In this document: positions 1 to 12,239 of the stretch, piece after piece
Position numbering within the stretch: the first letter of the stretch is position 1
How the letters are laid out: each line of letters starts with the position of its first letter
Notes under the pieces: model-generated
What the model was told of the DNA's origin: nothing
The model's database searches: none
Seen by the model: the letters and a program-made list of their open reading frames with translations, nothing else
Source of the DNA: Plasmodiophora brassicae
Lineage: Eukaryota > Endomyxa: Phytomyxea > Phytomyxea > Plasmodiophorida
Direction of reading: 5' to 3'
Assembly (NCBI GenBank): GCA_036867785.1
Contig: CP145410.1
Coordinates: forward strand, 1,736,001-1,800,000
Length of the DNA: 64,000 nucleotides
Translations under genes and position numbers: made by a program

Positions 1-846
1 CAGGAGCGACCAGAAGTCGTCAACCGGACGGACAGGAAGACCCTCATGCGCTCGAACCTGATCGCGACAATGACCCGCTGGTATGTAACGTTGGGCGTTC
101 GAAACAGTACCGATGCATAAGTCTTTGTGCCGACGAACATGCCTGTCTGCAGGTTGCCGGGGTCTATCGGGAACGACAGGCCAAAGTCCACTAGAAAGAG
201 TGCGTCCGGGCTGTGCCGGTTCGGGCAACCGCGACAGAAATTGCCCGGCTTCACATCCCTGTCCAGCACTCAGACAATGCCTCATAGGAGTCATAAGCTC
301 TCTGGCGGGCTGACGTATCCTACCTGTGAACAAACCCGATGGAATGCAGATCATTCAAGGCGCGGAACGCGTTGTCGGCGAAGTGTAACAGATCGTCCGC
401 GCTGTAACCATTCTCTGGCGGCTTACGATAGCTAGGTCCCAGTCGCTCCATGACAATTCCTTGAGTACCGAGTTACAGATATGGTCGCCAATGACCCTGG
501 CCGATCATTACCTCGAAATCCATGTGCTTCATCATGAAAGATCTCTATGACGCGAGCTGCATATTTCGATGTTTGAAGACCTCCTCGAGAAACAACCGGT
601 AAACAGACCTACAGCAACGTCGAGACGCACCGATAATTCACCTTTCAGGATGATAAACTCGCGTTCTAATGACCCTGATGTGCACGACATTGGTTCTAGC
701 TTGACAGCGACAGCGTCTCCGTTTGTACTATCCATGGCAGACACGACTGTCGAAAATGCCCCACGTCCAATGACCTCATCGCACAGTCGCCAGCGCTCTG
801 CCAAAACGGTGCCGGGCGCTGGCCATTCCACATCGTCCTTGGGCAT
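1..846 (-). CDS. Casein kinase 1-like Ser/Thr protein kinase, 3' end beyond the window
   Basis: The gene reads leftward from an ATG at 846 (MPKDDVEW) and leaves the window at base 1. Exons joined at GT/AG sites give, in order: a glycine-rich loop (VIGRGAFSTV), the ATP-binding lysine (AVKLE), the hinge region MERLGPSY, the catalytic loop GFVHRDVKPGNF, the DFG motif as VDFGLS, and a CK1-type segment ending RPVDDFWSLL. The MExLGPSx hinge and HRDxKPxNF loop point to the CK1/TTBK branch. At least four introns of about 33 to 65 nt interrupt it; one splits the HRD motif at about 275-340. All catalytic residues visible here are present, so it should be an active kinase. The C-terminal lobe lies outside the window. 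Family assignment is firm; the exact subfamily (CK1 against TTBK or VRK) is inferred. Confidence 0.85.
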
Positions 847-1252
847 TCGCTTAAAATTCACCAGATATTCGCATTCGCGAAAATATCTCGAGCACTAATA
901 TGCTACCCCGGCAGGTGAACCAACTCGAATTCGGTATAAAACATGTAACAGCTGTGTGGATCCCGAACATGCAAACACGACGAAGTTGTCACACGAGAAC
1001 GGGTCTCGTGGGTGAGGTGCAGCCAAAACGAACGAGCGCGAGCTGTTTGAAGCCACCAGATCCTCTGACAATTCAAACGGCATGCTCGAGCCGCCTGCGT
1101 GAGAAGCGCGCGCGAAACCCAAATAAACTAAACTAAACCGGCATTCCCTTTGATGCCAACGGCAGTGGCAGGCTTGTCGTGTATCAAACATAAATGAAAC
1201 ATAAATATTGCACGAGGCTGTGATGCGGAGTCGGGGAGGAGGACGGGATGCC
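847..1252. other. Intergenic region
   Basis: This lies between the 5' end of the CK1-like gene and the 3' end of the first receptor gene. It is AT-richer near 1120-1210 (runs such as aaataaactaaactaaa and aaacataaatgaaacataaat). It presumably holds the promoter of the kinase gene and the 3' end of the receptor mRNA. The open frames here (for example 895-1191 on the minus strand) show no recognisable domain and no codon bias, so no gene is called. Confidence 0.5.
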
Positions 1253-4200
1253 TCACACGCGGGTCATCCCGGCAGCTTTCGCCAGCTGTTTGCCATCGGA
1301 GATATCGATCTTGTTCTCCGCGAGGCGCTTCTCGAGAAAAGCCAGATAGGCGGTGACATGGGCGTTAGGAGACGCCGTCGCATTGCCGCCGCCGGTGACG
1401 CCGGTCGACGATTCTGGTTTCGAGAAATGCATAGTCGCCGTCTTCGTCATAGCGGTGTTCGTCTGCACTTTCACGTTGCCTTTGCCTTGCCAGATCAGCG
1501 TCGCCTTGGGGAAGTAGATCGCCGTCGTGAACGAGATCGAGCACCAGAGAATACCCAGAATGAACAGCGTCGTGTAGATCTGCGGTTGCGCCGGCACCAG
1601 CATCGAGATCAGCGGGAAGATGACACATGAAAAGATCGCCCCGTACAGCCCAAGCGTAATATGGGTCGACTCATTGAAATCGCTCTACAAACGCGTTCAG
1701 AACGGTACAGCACCGAACAGCAACCACATACCGGAGCGTGCCGAGTCTGGAATGCGACGAGCGCGCACGCGAGCAACGGAAGGAATATCGCGACGGCAAC
1801 TGGAACGGCCGTGACCGCATGGATAGGACAAGCCATGGTCTGCGTCACTAACGACCCGGACACTGTCACCTCCAGGTACGGAACGGGAGGATCGGCAACG
1901 GTAACGATCGTCAACATCAGCGCCGCCAGGATCAGTCCGATCACAACCGGGATCAGCAGCTTCTGGTTCGGCAACCTGACCACGTGGATCGATGCGCTGA
2001 AGAACACCTTCCAGATGCGGTACGCTTTGGCAGCAATCACGGACAGCAGGGCGACGATCGACAGCGTCGGGAGCCACCAGCGCAACGCACAGACCGTTGT
2101 CGATGCCGGCACCAGGTACGGGATGCACGACAGGAAGCAGGCGCACAACGACACCAGCGTGTACAGGTTGAACGCGTACGACGACGCCTTGATAATGGCA
2201 TCGTCGCGATGTCGGTACACCATGCCCAGTAGCATCAGCGCACCGACCGCACCCAGCAACGCCACCGCCCAGGCGATCGCCACAATCGTCGCATTGGCCG
2301 GCGACGTCACCGTGACGTACCTGTACGTCACGACCTTATCGAGCAGGGCTTGCCCGTCGAACTGGACTCGGCACGGAGCGGTCGCCGATCCGATCTGCTT
2401 CGTCTCCGGATCGTACTGCACGCCACCGACGTGCGTGATCCACCACTGGTCCCCGGGACGGATCTCAGAGACGGCGCTGTGCCCGGCGCGTGGCCCGCAC
2501 CCCGCGCCATACGTCATTGGCACGGCGACCCACTCCCGGGAAATGATCAGGTACACGTACGTCGACATCGGTATCGATGCATCCGTTGTGCGTCCGCCTT
2601 GGACGACGAGCACGTTCCGGCCGCTGATAGTGACGACAACGACCGTGAACTGCGTCAATGCAATTGGCATGGGCGGCAGCGCCGTCCACTGCCCGCTGTT
2701 CAGGTCGAGGACCCAGGCATCGCGCAATGCATTGCCGTTCCACTCGCCGCCGAGCACGTACCACGATCGGTCCCCAACCAGGACGCTGCGGTGACGGTTC
2801 CGCACCGGTGGCGATCCCTTGACCGGGTCGGGCAACGTCTGGAGTTGTTGCCAGGCGGCGGACGGCGGCACTTTGTTCGGCGTCCACGCGCCCGACAGGT
2901 TCAGGTACCAGACGTCGCCGAAAAACTGGTACAAGCCACGGCCGCCCATCGTATAGAACACGGGCGAGCCGACGTTGTTCGTGACCGCGCACGCTGAACC
3001 CCAACGTTGTCCAGGGCCGGCAGCATCCGGCGGTACGTTCAGCGACTGCCAGTGCAGGTACAGATCGGCGAATCCGCGCCCGTTCAGTAACAGGTTGACC
3101 TGGCCGGACACGGTCATGGTCGTCGGGTCGTTGCCGCCGTACTGCACAGCCAGCGTCGCCGACCCATCCGCCGATCTGATCGACGCCACGCACGATTCCG
3201 CCAACGCTGCCGGCCCCACGCCCGTGACGTTCATCAGCGTGGACGACGATTCCGGTGACCAGTTGTCCCCCAGCACTACGTGATCACAGAGAAGTGTCAT
3301 CAACCTCGAATGGATCAAGCATGCGCAGTTCCCTGCCGGCCAATCTGCGTACCATCGAAAGACCAGATGCGGTGGGCATCGCCGAACTGGTAGATGTAGG
3401 ATCCCCAGGCGTTGCTGACGTTGACGGCTGCGCACGTCGAGGCGGGATCCGGGGCGCGGCCGTACAGCGTCACGGGCATCATGATGTTGACGTGGGTCAG
3501 GTCGCGGGCCAGCCAGTAGTTCCCGTCCAGGGGCAACGTCAGTGCCCCAGTCGCCAGGTCGCTGATCGCCTTCGACTGGATCGTCGCGAACGATGCTGGC
3601 ACGTGCGAACACGCGTCATGACAAGGCGAAAGACCAACGCCGCCGTTCGAAGCGTCGAAAAACGCGTTCGTTCCGCCTTGGAATGTCCCGGCCAGCACCG
3701 ACTTCAGCGTCACGTAGACCGACACGTCCACCTTTTTCAACGCCGTCGCTGTAAACATGATGGATCAGAACGGAGAAACAAGTGGTTTCCTTTGGACGCC
3801 CACCCAAGACACGGGTCTTCAGTGTGCTATTCACTGCGTTCACCAACAGAGGTCAGATCACCGAGGCTGACTCGTGAATGCTCAGCAGATCAACGAACCA
3901 AAGGCAGTGGCGTAGTAGTCCGCATCAACGCCGATAATGAGAGCATTCGGGTTCGCAATGGCCATGTAGTTGTCGGCAACGGCCCCAGCGCCGCCACCAA
4001 CCCTGCGACCGCTTTTGAATTTCTGATCGCAGCACTCGTATTCCAGTTCCCATACCCGAATATAATATCGGCGTTGTCGTCGGCAAACATTCGTCCTAAG
4101 GGTGCCAGATACGGTCCGCCAATAAAATCGAACATGTACTGCTCCAGAATGATGCAGGTCGGACAAGTCTATGGAGGCAGGCACGTTACTGCCAATGTCT

Positions 4201-4834
4201 CAAATGGACATGCACACCAACCTGTCGAACGCCGAGCTTGAATCCGTTGCAGTATCCCCGAACGGGTGGCAAAGGGACTCCGCCCGCGCTGGCCACGACT
4301 TTCGTTTGCGTCACCAATCCGGCCAGTAAACCAGCAAGGTATCCGGCCTGCTCCTGACGGAACAGAATCCCTTGGGAGTTCTTCGGAATCGTATCCCCAG
4401 GAGGGACGTTGTCGACTATGGCCATGCCAATACCCGGTGTCTGCCGGGGCAGGTCAGCATTGGAGAATATGGGAGAACCATTACGAACTAACATTGAGGT
4501 ACGCAGCTGACAAAGCCTGAATCATCGGCGTGGCTGTGAAGCTGGCGAAGATGAAGAAATTGCAATCAGTGGCACCGGGCTGCACTTCCCATGGGACGAA
4601 CACATCGCCGTTAGCGTAGCGGTTCTGTTCAACTGCTTCCAGGATGACGACTTTGTACTTGAACTTGGACGGATCGTTAACCTCGTTATAGACCCGGGCC
4701 ATGCCGTCGTAAACGCCCTCCATGAACCCCCCGTCCATGATGAGATTCTGCTGGCTCACAAAGCAGACCGACACCGGAGCAGCATGGGTAACCGGCACCG
4801 CGATGGCCGTAAAGACCAGGATCCACGAGAGCAT
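1253..4834 (-). CDS. Bmp-Kelch-7TM receptor (class C-like GPCR), copy 1
   Basis: A multi-exon gene starts at the ATG at 4834 with a signal peptide (MLSWILVFTAIAVPVTHA). The extracellular part opens with a PnrA/Bmp-type periplasmic-binding fold (exons about 3890-4834): FVSQQNLIMDGGF, a hinge at TQTKVVASAGG, then ADIIFG joined to GVGGGAGAV and IIGVDADYY after removal of a 53-nt intron. Kelch-like blades follow (about 2450-2990; GDVWYLNLSG, YVLGGEWNGNALRDAWVLDL, VVQGGR). A 7TM domain with class C hallmarks comes next: AIIKASSYAFN, AYRIWKVFF, and YFPKATLIWQGK in the last exon. The short cytoplasmic tail ends at 1253. Known analogues are the Bmp-domain Grl receptors of Dictyostelium; the inserted Kelch block is unusual. 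It probably binds a small extracellular ligand and signals through G proteins. Copy 2 is at 8295-11892. Confidence 0.85.
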
Positions 4835-5999
4835 CGCGGTAATGCGTCGCCGGACACTTCGTGAACTATATACGCGGGAGGACACGGTACCGACCCGGAA
4901 TTTTAACTGACCGTAGGTACCTGTGACGGCAAGTGTCTGACAGCCCATGCATTGAATTTATACTACAACCAGGCACAGCTACTTCTACATCTACGTAGAA
5001 GTAGTGATTAACCGGCTCGCTGTCATGCAATGAATGTCCTTCACGCAGATTGCAAAAGCGATGAACGACCTCGGGTCTCCTCACTACGCTCGTAGCAAGC
5101 AGCCCAGCTAGGTCGACAATCTCAAAGAAATTCGTGTTATGGTCGTCGTCGTACCTGTCGACGAATAAAGCGGAAGACCCGAACGTTTATTGGATTACTG
5201 GGTACGCATTCCCGATCGGAACCCAACGCATATGATGGATCGCCATTTGCAAAGCGGACGCGCCGCCGGTGTTCGTCCACACCTGGACATGTCATTTGCA
5301 ACGATGCGGGCAGCTTGGTCCACAGTGCGCTCGAGTGAATTATCGGGATCGGAAGTGCCCAGGTCGCCGGGTGGGTGGGTCACATCACGAAGCCGCATGC
5401 GGGGTCACTACAGAACGATCTCAGAACGAGCCTGGATTATGAATTGCGGGCACGAACGTAACTGGTCCACTGCCCCATCTTTCCACACCACTAAACCCTT
5501 GGCGTGTTCGGGCCCGTAACCGGCGGGGTTGCCCCCAATGGGGTTGATTCGGGGAGGGGTTGTGAGCCCCGAACGACTAATACAGAGATGACATGTTTGT
5601 CCCTGTACCTGCAGGGGACGGCGCACTGGGTGGCGCCCCTTAAAGGGGCTGCGACCAGACGCAAGCAGGAGGGAGAGCACGTTGGAAGACGAAGGGGCGC
5701 CTGTAAATTAGGTGACCACCTCCCACGAGGGGTGGATGCCGTCTGTAGTGTTATAGCCAGATCAACCACAGTGAGGGAGATCAAAGTCTACGAACGTATG
5801 GCGAGTTCAATGAGCCATGAGACTCGCCCCGGAGTCGCCAATCTGCGAGATCCCAGCACAAAGGTGACAGGCCGGCACTGCCCGGCCGGGAGAAGCTGAC
5901 GCTCTGGAAGCTGATCCTACGGTCCTCGGACCCGAGACCGAGGCGCCTGCTTAAAAGCGCTAAACACAGTTAACCTGAACAAAACTACAATGCCATCCA
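4835..5999. other. Intergenic region with a GC-rich, hairpin-rich stretch
   Basis: This is the presumed promoter side of receptor copy 1, followed from about 5490 to 5980 by a GC-rich stretch with several short inverted repeats: ggcgccccttaaaggggc around 5630, ggccggcactgcccggcc around 5870, and an imperfect ctcggacccgagaccgag around 5925. Frames such as 5504-5899 are open but carry no recognised domain. The stretch ends at the left edge of the 6000-7293 palindrome. It could be transposon terminal sequence or a structured RNA; neither is shown. Confidence 0.4.
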
Positions 6000-6078
6000 A
6001 AGCAAATCGTTCGTGTCCTAAAGGGAATTTGAAAATCCCGTTACCAGCGAGCTCGCCAAAGCCGGTGAGATTGCAACC

Positions 6079-6600
6079 ATGATTGGGACGGCAATCTTAG
6101 ATCTGACACTCACATCCCAACAGGGTACCCAAGTCACCCTGCGTCGAGTGGAATGTCTAGTTTCCAGAGATGACTTGAGCGTTAACGCCGTCCTCATTGG
6201 CCGACATGAGCTCGACATTCTCGGCATCAACCCCGATGGCATTCTCGAGGACAAGTACTCCAACAGTACTGACATGATCGAACTTGTGTGTACGTACGAA
6301 CACCTACGTACTGCAACCACTGGCAAACGAAACGTTGTCGTGTGGAGACTCCAAAGAATTTGGTAAGTCAACCCGATCCTGATGATGACTGCTTTGTCGA
6401 TGATTGTAGGAGACTTCGATCAATCGGAACTCGGCAAAGCAATTGACAGCATGGCGGATCGCGCCGTTTAGGAAGGACTACCACCTGAACGAGTTACGTC
6501 TTATCGTATATGATCACCATGATGTATGGAGGGTCAAACTGCATTGGATACCGCCAGTGAAGGTAACCCCGATGAAATTGCATTTGAAGCAAGATGCTCA
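6079..6600 (+). mobile_element. LTR-retrotransposon (gypsy-like) pol fragment, left arm
   Basis: The plus-strand frame at 6079-6366 carries a region resembling the C-terminal half of a retropepsin (VNAVLIGRHELDILGINPDG). After a frame break come residues typical of the linker between protease and reverse transcriptase (LGKAIDSMADRAV, LPPERVTS-like and YDHHDVWRVKLH). No catalytic DTG and no reverse-transcriptase motif are left. Stops and frame changes show that it is dead. It is the left half of the palindrome. Confidence 0.6.
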
Positions 6601-6617
6601 GCCTGTAGCATGTGGAG

Positions 6618-7290
6618 CTACCCTAATACCGTGTCATAACATTTGGTACCTCCGATCCCAGCTCCATCTGCTACACGTTGAGCATCTTGCAATTCTATCG
6701 GGGTTACCTTCCCTGGCGGTATCCGGTGCAGTCTGACCCTCCATACATCATGATGATCATATACGATACGACATAACTCATTCTTGTGTTCAGGTGGTAG
6801 TCCTTCCTCAACAGCGCGATCCACCATGCTGTCAATTGCTTTGTCGACTTCCGATTTATCGAAGTTCTCCTACCTCACCAATAGTTTTTGTACGAACATT
6901 GAGCAAGTCGCTCCTACATCGACAAAGTAATAGTCATCATTCGGATCGGGTTGACTTACCAAATTCTTTAGAGTCTCCACACGACAACGTTTCGTTTGCC
7001 AGTGGTTGCAGTACGTAGGTCTTCGTACGTATACACAAGTTCGATCATGTCAGTACTGTTGGAGTACTTGTCCTCGAGAATGCCATCGGGGTTGATGCCG
7101 AGAATGTCGAGCTCACGTCGGCCAATGAGGACGACGTTAACGCTCAAGCCATCTCTGGAAATTAGACATTCCACTCGACGCAGGGTGACTTGGGTACCCT
7201 GTACGATTGCCGTTCCAACTATGGTTGCAATCTCATCGGCTTTGGCGAGCCCGCTGGTAATAGGATTTCCAAATTTCCTGTAGGTACGAT
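6618..7290 (-). mobile_element. LTR-retrotransposon (gypsy-like) pol fragment, right arm
   Basis: This is the mirror copy of the fragment at 6079-6600, read leftward. It has VNVVLIGRRELDILGINPDG in the protease-like part (frame 6968-7345) and MVDRAVEEGLPPEHKNEL followed by YDHHDVWRVRLHRIPPGK in the linker (frame 6618-6827). The right arm lacks the extra bases of the left arm after GTAI and keeps a cleaner frame, so it is nearer to the ancestral sequence. It is non-functional by itself. Confidence 0.6.
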
Positions 7291-7293
7291 TTG

Positions 7294-8294
7294 CTAGTCT
7301 CCTACATCGACAAATTAAAGTAGTCATCACCCGGACCGGGTTCACTTACCAAATTCTTTGGCGTCTCCACACGACGTTTCGTTGCCACAACTCACGACGA
7401 CTAGACAAACAATACGAGACTACTGAGCCCAGCAAGTAAGTGTATCAATACATCGGATCGGTGGACGTTTCTGACTTTGGGCGGAGGCCGTGTTCTACTT
7501 GTGGGTATGGCCAGGTGCCGGTACTTGAGGGTGCGCGTGTCTTGACTCCTCCCTCGACCGGACACGGTCGTCGCACGCAGCAAACCCTTTGTTTGAGGTC
7601 TTCGAACTAGACCCGCCCGAGAGCTTTGGTGGATATGTCGGCGAGGTTGTCGCCAGTTCGCACGTACGAAACGCGCAAGCTTGTGCAGCTTCAAAGTGGC
7701 ATGGAATTGCGGACAAAGCTAGCCGTCTTCCTGACGACCATCCTGGAACGCATACGTATGCCACACGTGCTAGGAGAGTCGACGCAGCTGATCACAACGA
7801 TCGAGGGAATGGACGTCACACTGGACGACGTCCTATAATGTGAGCCGACGTAAACTCTACACGATGATGTGGTCATCCCGTACAATTCCTATCCGATCAC
7901 AACCGCGTTTCGCCTCCTCATCCGGAAACTTAACGAAGCTGAACTTGCAAGCCTATCCCACGCATGACTCCTTCTCAGCAATGCTCTGTCGAGCAACCGA
8001 ATTTACCGGTCATGCGAACAGATCCTCTCGTTATGAGTGGAATTACTGTCACAACGACCCACGCATAGCGGACGTGTCCAACGGCTGATACCTTCCTGGT
8101 GCTACTGTTGGGTCACGTGCTCGACCCGAACTTATTGAAGTACATCGTGTTCGCGAGCCAGCTGCTTCTTCGGCAAATTAAGGGAGCAACCACGAATAGA
8201 CGTACTTCAACTTCGCACGACCTGCAGGACGTGCGAAGTGGGTGACACAGTTGGTGGAATCGCAATCGTATACCCGCCACGACAGCTCCGCGTC
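7294..8294. other. Region without a recognised gene between retro-fragment and receptor copy 2
   Basis: A plus-strand frame at about 7640-7838 (SGMELRTKLAVFLTTILERI) continues loosely past a stop into LLIRKLNEAELASL at about 7900. It looks like a decayed coding fragment, but I do not recognise the family. Bases 7401-7764 hold overlapping open frames on both strands without domains. The last 100 bases lie downstream of receptor copy 2. Confidence 0.35.
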
Positions 8295-11200
8295 TCAGGC
8301 GCGCTGCAGACCCGCAGACCTCGCGAGATGCGCACCATCGGAGACATCGATATTGTTCTCCGCCAGGCGTTTCTCCAGGAACGCCACGTACACCACGAGA
8401 TTATCGTAGAGCGATGTGGCCATCTTGCCGCCGCCGGTGATCTCGTTCGACGATTCACGTACAGCAATAAGTATCCCCGGCGTATGCTTCAGATCCGATT
8501 TCGTATGCAGTTTCAGGTTGCCTTTGCCTTGCCAGATCAGCGTCGCCTTGGGGAAGTAGATCGCCGTCGTAAACGAGATCGAACACCAAAGAATGCCGAG
8601 GATGAACAGCGTCGTGTAGATTTGCGGTTGCGCCGGAACGAGCATTGAGATCAGCGGGAAGACGACGAAGGAGAAGATCGCCCCGTACAACCCCAAGGTC
8701 ATATGCGTCGACTCATTGAAGGTACTCTGTACGGAAACGTCTCAGAATAAGACAATACAGAGCGTCAAAGACATCCGCGCTACCGGGGCATGCCGAGTCT
8801 GGAACGCGACGAAAGCGCAGACGAACAACGGAAGAAATATCGCGACGGCAACAGGCACGGCCGTGGCCGCATGGATAGGACATGCCACGGTCTGGGTCAC
8901 TAACGAACCGGTCACCGTCACCTCCAGGTACGGAACGGGAGGATCGGCGACGGTAACGACCGTTAACATCAACGTCGCCAGGATCAGGTCGATCGTGACC
9001 GGAAGCAATAGCTTCCGATTCGGCAGCCGAACCACTTTCATGGAGTCGGTGCAGAACACCTTCCAGATGCGGTACGCTTTGGCAGCAATCACGGACAGCA
9101 GGGCGACGATCGACAGCGTCGGGAGCCACCAGCGCAACGCACAGACCGTTGTCGATGCCGGCACCAGGTACGGGATGCACGACAGGAAGCAGGCGCACAG
9201 CGACACCAGCGTGTACAGGTTGAACGCGTACGACGACGCCTTGATAATGGCATCGTCGCGATGTCGGTACACCATGCCCAGTAGCATCAGCGCACCGACC
9301 GCACCCAGCAACGCCACCGCCCAGGCGATCGCCACAATCGTCGCATTGGCCGGCGACGTCACCGTGACGTACCTGTACGTCACGACCTTATCGAGCAGGG
9401 CTTGCCCGTCGAACTGGACTCGGCACGGAGCGGTCGCCGATCCGATCTGCTTCGTCTCCGGATCGTACTGCACGCCACCGACGTGCGTGATCCACCACTG
9501 GTCCCCGGGACGGATCTCAGAGACGGCGCTGTGCCCGGCGCGTGGCCCGCACCCCGCGCCATACGTCATTGGCACGGCGACCCACTCCCGGGAAATGATC
9601 AGGTACACGTACGTCGACATCGGTATCGATGCATCCGTTGTGCGTCCGCCTTGGACGACGAGCACGTTCCGGCCGCTGATAGTGACGACAACGACCGTGA
9701 ACTGCGTCAATGCAATTGGCATGGGCGGCAGCGCCGTCCACTGCCCGCTGTTCAGGTCGAGGACCCAGGCATCGCGCAATGCATTGCCGTTCCACTCGCC
9801 GCCGAGCACGTACCACGATCGGTCCCCAACCAGGACGCTGCGGTGACGGTTCCGCACCGGTGGCGATCCCTTGACCGGGTCGGGCAACGTCTGGAGTTGT
9901 TGCCAGGCGGCGGACGGCGGCACTTTGTTCGGCGTCCACGCGCCCGACAGGTTCAGGTACCAGATGTCGCCGAAAAACTGGTACAAGCCACGGCCGCCCA
10001 TCGTATAGAACATGGGCGCGCCGACGTTGTTCGTGACCGCGCATGCTGAACCCCAACGTTGTCCAGGGCCGGCAGCATCCGGCGGTACGTTCAGCGACTG
10101 CCAGTGCAGGTACAGGTCGGCGAATCCGCGCCCGTTCAGTAACAGGTTGACCTGGCCGGACACGGTCATGGTCGTCGGGTCGTTGCCGCCGTACTGCACA
10201 GCCAGCGTCGCCGACCCATCCGCCGACCTGGTCGACGCCACGCACGATTCCGCCAGCGCTGCCGGCCCCATGCCCGTGACGTTCATCAGCGTGGACGACG
10301 ATTCCGGTGACCAGTTGTCCCCCAGCACTATGTGATCACGGGGAGGTGTCATCAACCTCGAATGGATCAAGCGTGCGCAGTTCCCTGCCGGCCAATCTGC
10401 GTACCATCGAAAGACCAGATGCGGTGGGCATCGCCGAACTGGTAGATGTAGGATCCCCAGGCGTTGCTGACGTTGACGGCCGCGCACGTCGAGGCGGGGT
10501 CCGGGGCGCGGCCGTACAGCGTCACGGGCATCATGGCGTTGACGTGGGTCAGGTCGCGGGCCAGCCAGTAGTTCCCGTCCAGGGGCAACGTCAGTGCCCC
10601 AGTCGCCAGGTCGCTGATCGCCTTCGACTGGATCGTCGCGAACGATGCCGGCACGTGCGAGCACGCGTCATGGCAAGGCGAAAGACCAACGCCGCCGTTC
10701 GAAGCGTCGAAAAACGCGTTCGTCCCGCCTTGGAATGTCCCGGCCAGCACCGACTTCAACGTCACGTAGATCGACACGTCTACCTTCTTCAGCGCGGTCC
10801 CTGCGGTCTTTACGAATCAGTTTGGGGGCATTCTCGTGATTGTCTGTTGATACTCACCCAAGACGCGGGATTTCAAAGTGCTATTGGCTGCGTGTACCAT
10901 TCGGGAGTCAGCCACCATTTTCATTGAATGACCACGCGAACGGACCGAAGGTAGAGATGTAATAGTCGGCGTCGACTCCGACAACAAGAGCGTTCGGGTT
11001 CGCGATGGCTGTGTACTGGTCGACAAGGGCCCCAGCTTCGCCGCCCACCCTACGGTAGTTTGGGAACATGAGCGCCGACAGTACATAATACAGGGTCTTC
11101 GACCAGGGTACCCACCCGTAAATAATGTCGGCGTTGTCGTTGGCGAACATTCGCCCTAATGGTTCCAGGTACGGCCCGCCCGAGAAATCGAACATGTATT

Positions 11201-11892
11201 GCTCCAGGATGATACAGCTCGGACACGTCTAAGGATAGAGCTTATAGCCATGAGTAATAGTGCACTATCCGCCCAGGTACCTGTCGGACGCCGAGCTTGA
11301 ATCCATTGCAGTATCCGCGTACAGGAGGGACCGGGATGCCGCCGGCACTGGCCACGACTTTCGTCTGCGTCACCAATCCGGCCAGTAATCCGGCGAGGTA
11401 CCCGGCCTGCTCCTGACGAAACAAAAGTCCCTGGGCGTTTCTCGGAATCGCAGTCCCCGGAGGAACGTCGTCAACAATGACGAGGGCCACACCGGGCGTC
11501 TGTAGTTACGGTCAGGCACTAACGAATACGACGAAACCGTGTGGGCCGACGTTGGCGTATGCAGCGGATAAGGCTTGGATCAGCGGTTCCGCAATGAAGC
11601 TGGCGAAGATGAAGAAATTGCAATCGGTGACACCCGGTTGCACTTCCCAGGGGACGAACACTTCGCCGTTACCCACTCGGGTCTGTTCACCCGTGTCCAG
11701 GATGATGACTCTGTGCTTGAACCTGGACGCGTCGTTGACCTCGGCGGCGACGCGCGCCATGCCGTCCAGGACGCCTTCCATGAACCCACCATCCATGATG
11801 ACGTTCTGGTGGCTCACGAAGCACGCCGACACGGGCGCCGCTCCACTAGCGGGCGCCGCGGCGACGGCGACTACGACGACCAGGACTAGCAT
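8295..11892 (-). CDS. Bmp-Kelch-7TM receptor (class C-like GPCR), copy 2
   Basis: This tandem paralogue of the gene at 1253-4834 has the same order of parts. The ATG at 11892 begins a signal peptide (MLVLVVVVAVAAAPASG). The Bmp-like domain includes FVSHQNVIMDGGF and, after removal of an intron ending at about 11051, ADIIYG joined to GVGGEAGAL and VVGVDADYY. Kelch-like repeats and a 7TM domain follow, with IIKASSYAFN, AYRIWKVFC and YFPKATLIWQGK. Exons 10802-9061 match copy 1 almost base for base, with a constant offset of 7052. The 5' exons and the last TM and tail exons (8295-9060) are clearly diverged. That suits two receptors with different ligand-binding domains and a homogenised core. Confidence 0.85.
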
Positions 11893-12239
11893 CGCGGGGT
11901 CGTCGTCGTCGACCAGATCTGGCGAACGGCCGCCGACCGACGCCCCCCGCCTGTTACCCGCGCATCCCCGATCCGAACTGCAGTGGCGTCGTCGTCTGTG
12001 ATGGGGCGCATCGCCCCGTGGGTCCCGCCCGCCTCCCCAATCTACAGCGCTCAGTGCGGGGCCGCTGGCCAGCCACCACGCGCCCCCCAAAAAATCACCT
12101 GACCGACCTCGATCATCATCGTCATGCCCTCGCATTGTATTATTGTATACAGTCGGAAGACGGCAGAGCGCGTTTGGCGCGTAATAACGTTACCGGGCCG
12201 ACGCCGCCGTCATGATGAATACGTAAATTATTTACCATT

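Larger units (their letters stand above)
6000..7293. repeat. 1.3 kb imperfect palindrome built from a gypsy-like pol fragment
   Basis: The arms run about 6000-6625 and 6660-7293 around a spacer of some 35 bases. Bases 6003-6470 reappear in reverse complement at about 6830-7290, and 6470-6625 at about 6660-6830. The arms differ by scattered substitutions and indels; the left arm has about 25 extra bases near 6100-6125. Both arms encode the same retrotransposon fragment, so this is a duplicated and inverted piece of one element. Confidence 0.85.

Noticed and set aside
1661-2794. Plus-strand 377-residue frame over receptor copy 1 (and its twin at 8716-9846)
   Set aside because: Both are shadows of the receptor's minus-strand coding sequence; the similarity of the two only repeats the duplication of the receptors.
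7589-7838. Small plus-strand gene (SGMELRTKLAVFLTTILERI)
   Set aside because: It continues loosely across a stop without splice sites and matches no family; it is kept only as a possible decayed fragment.
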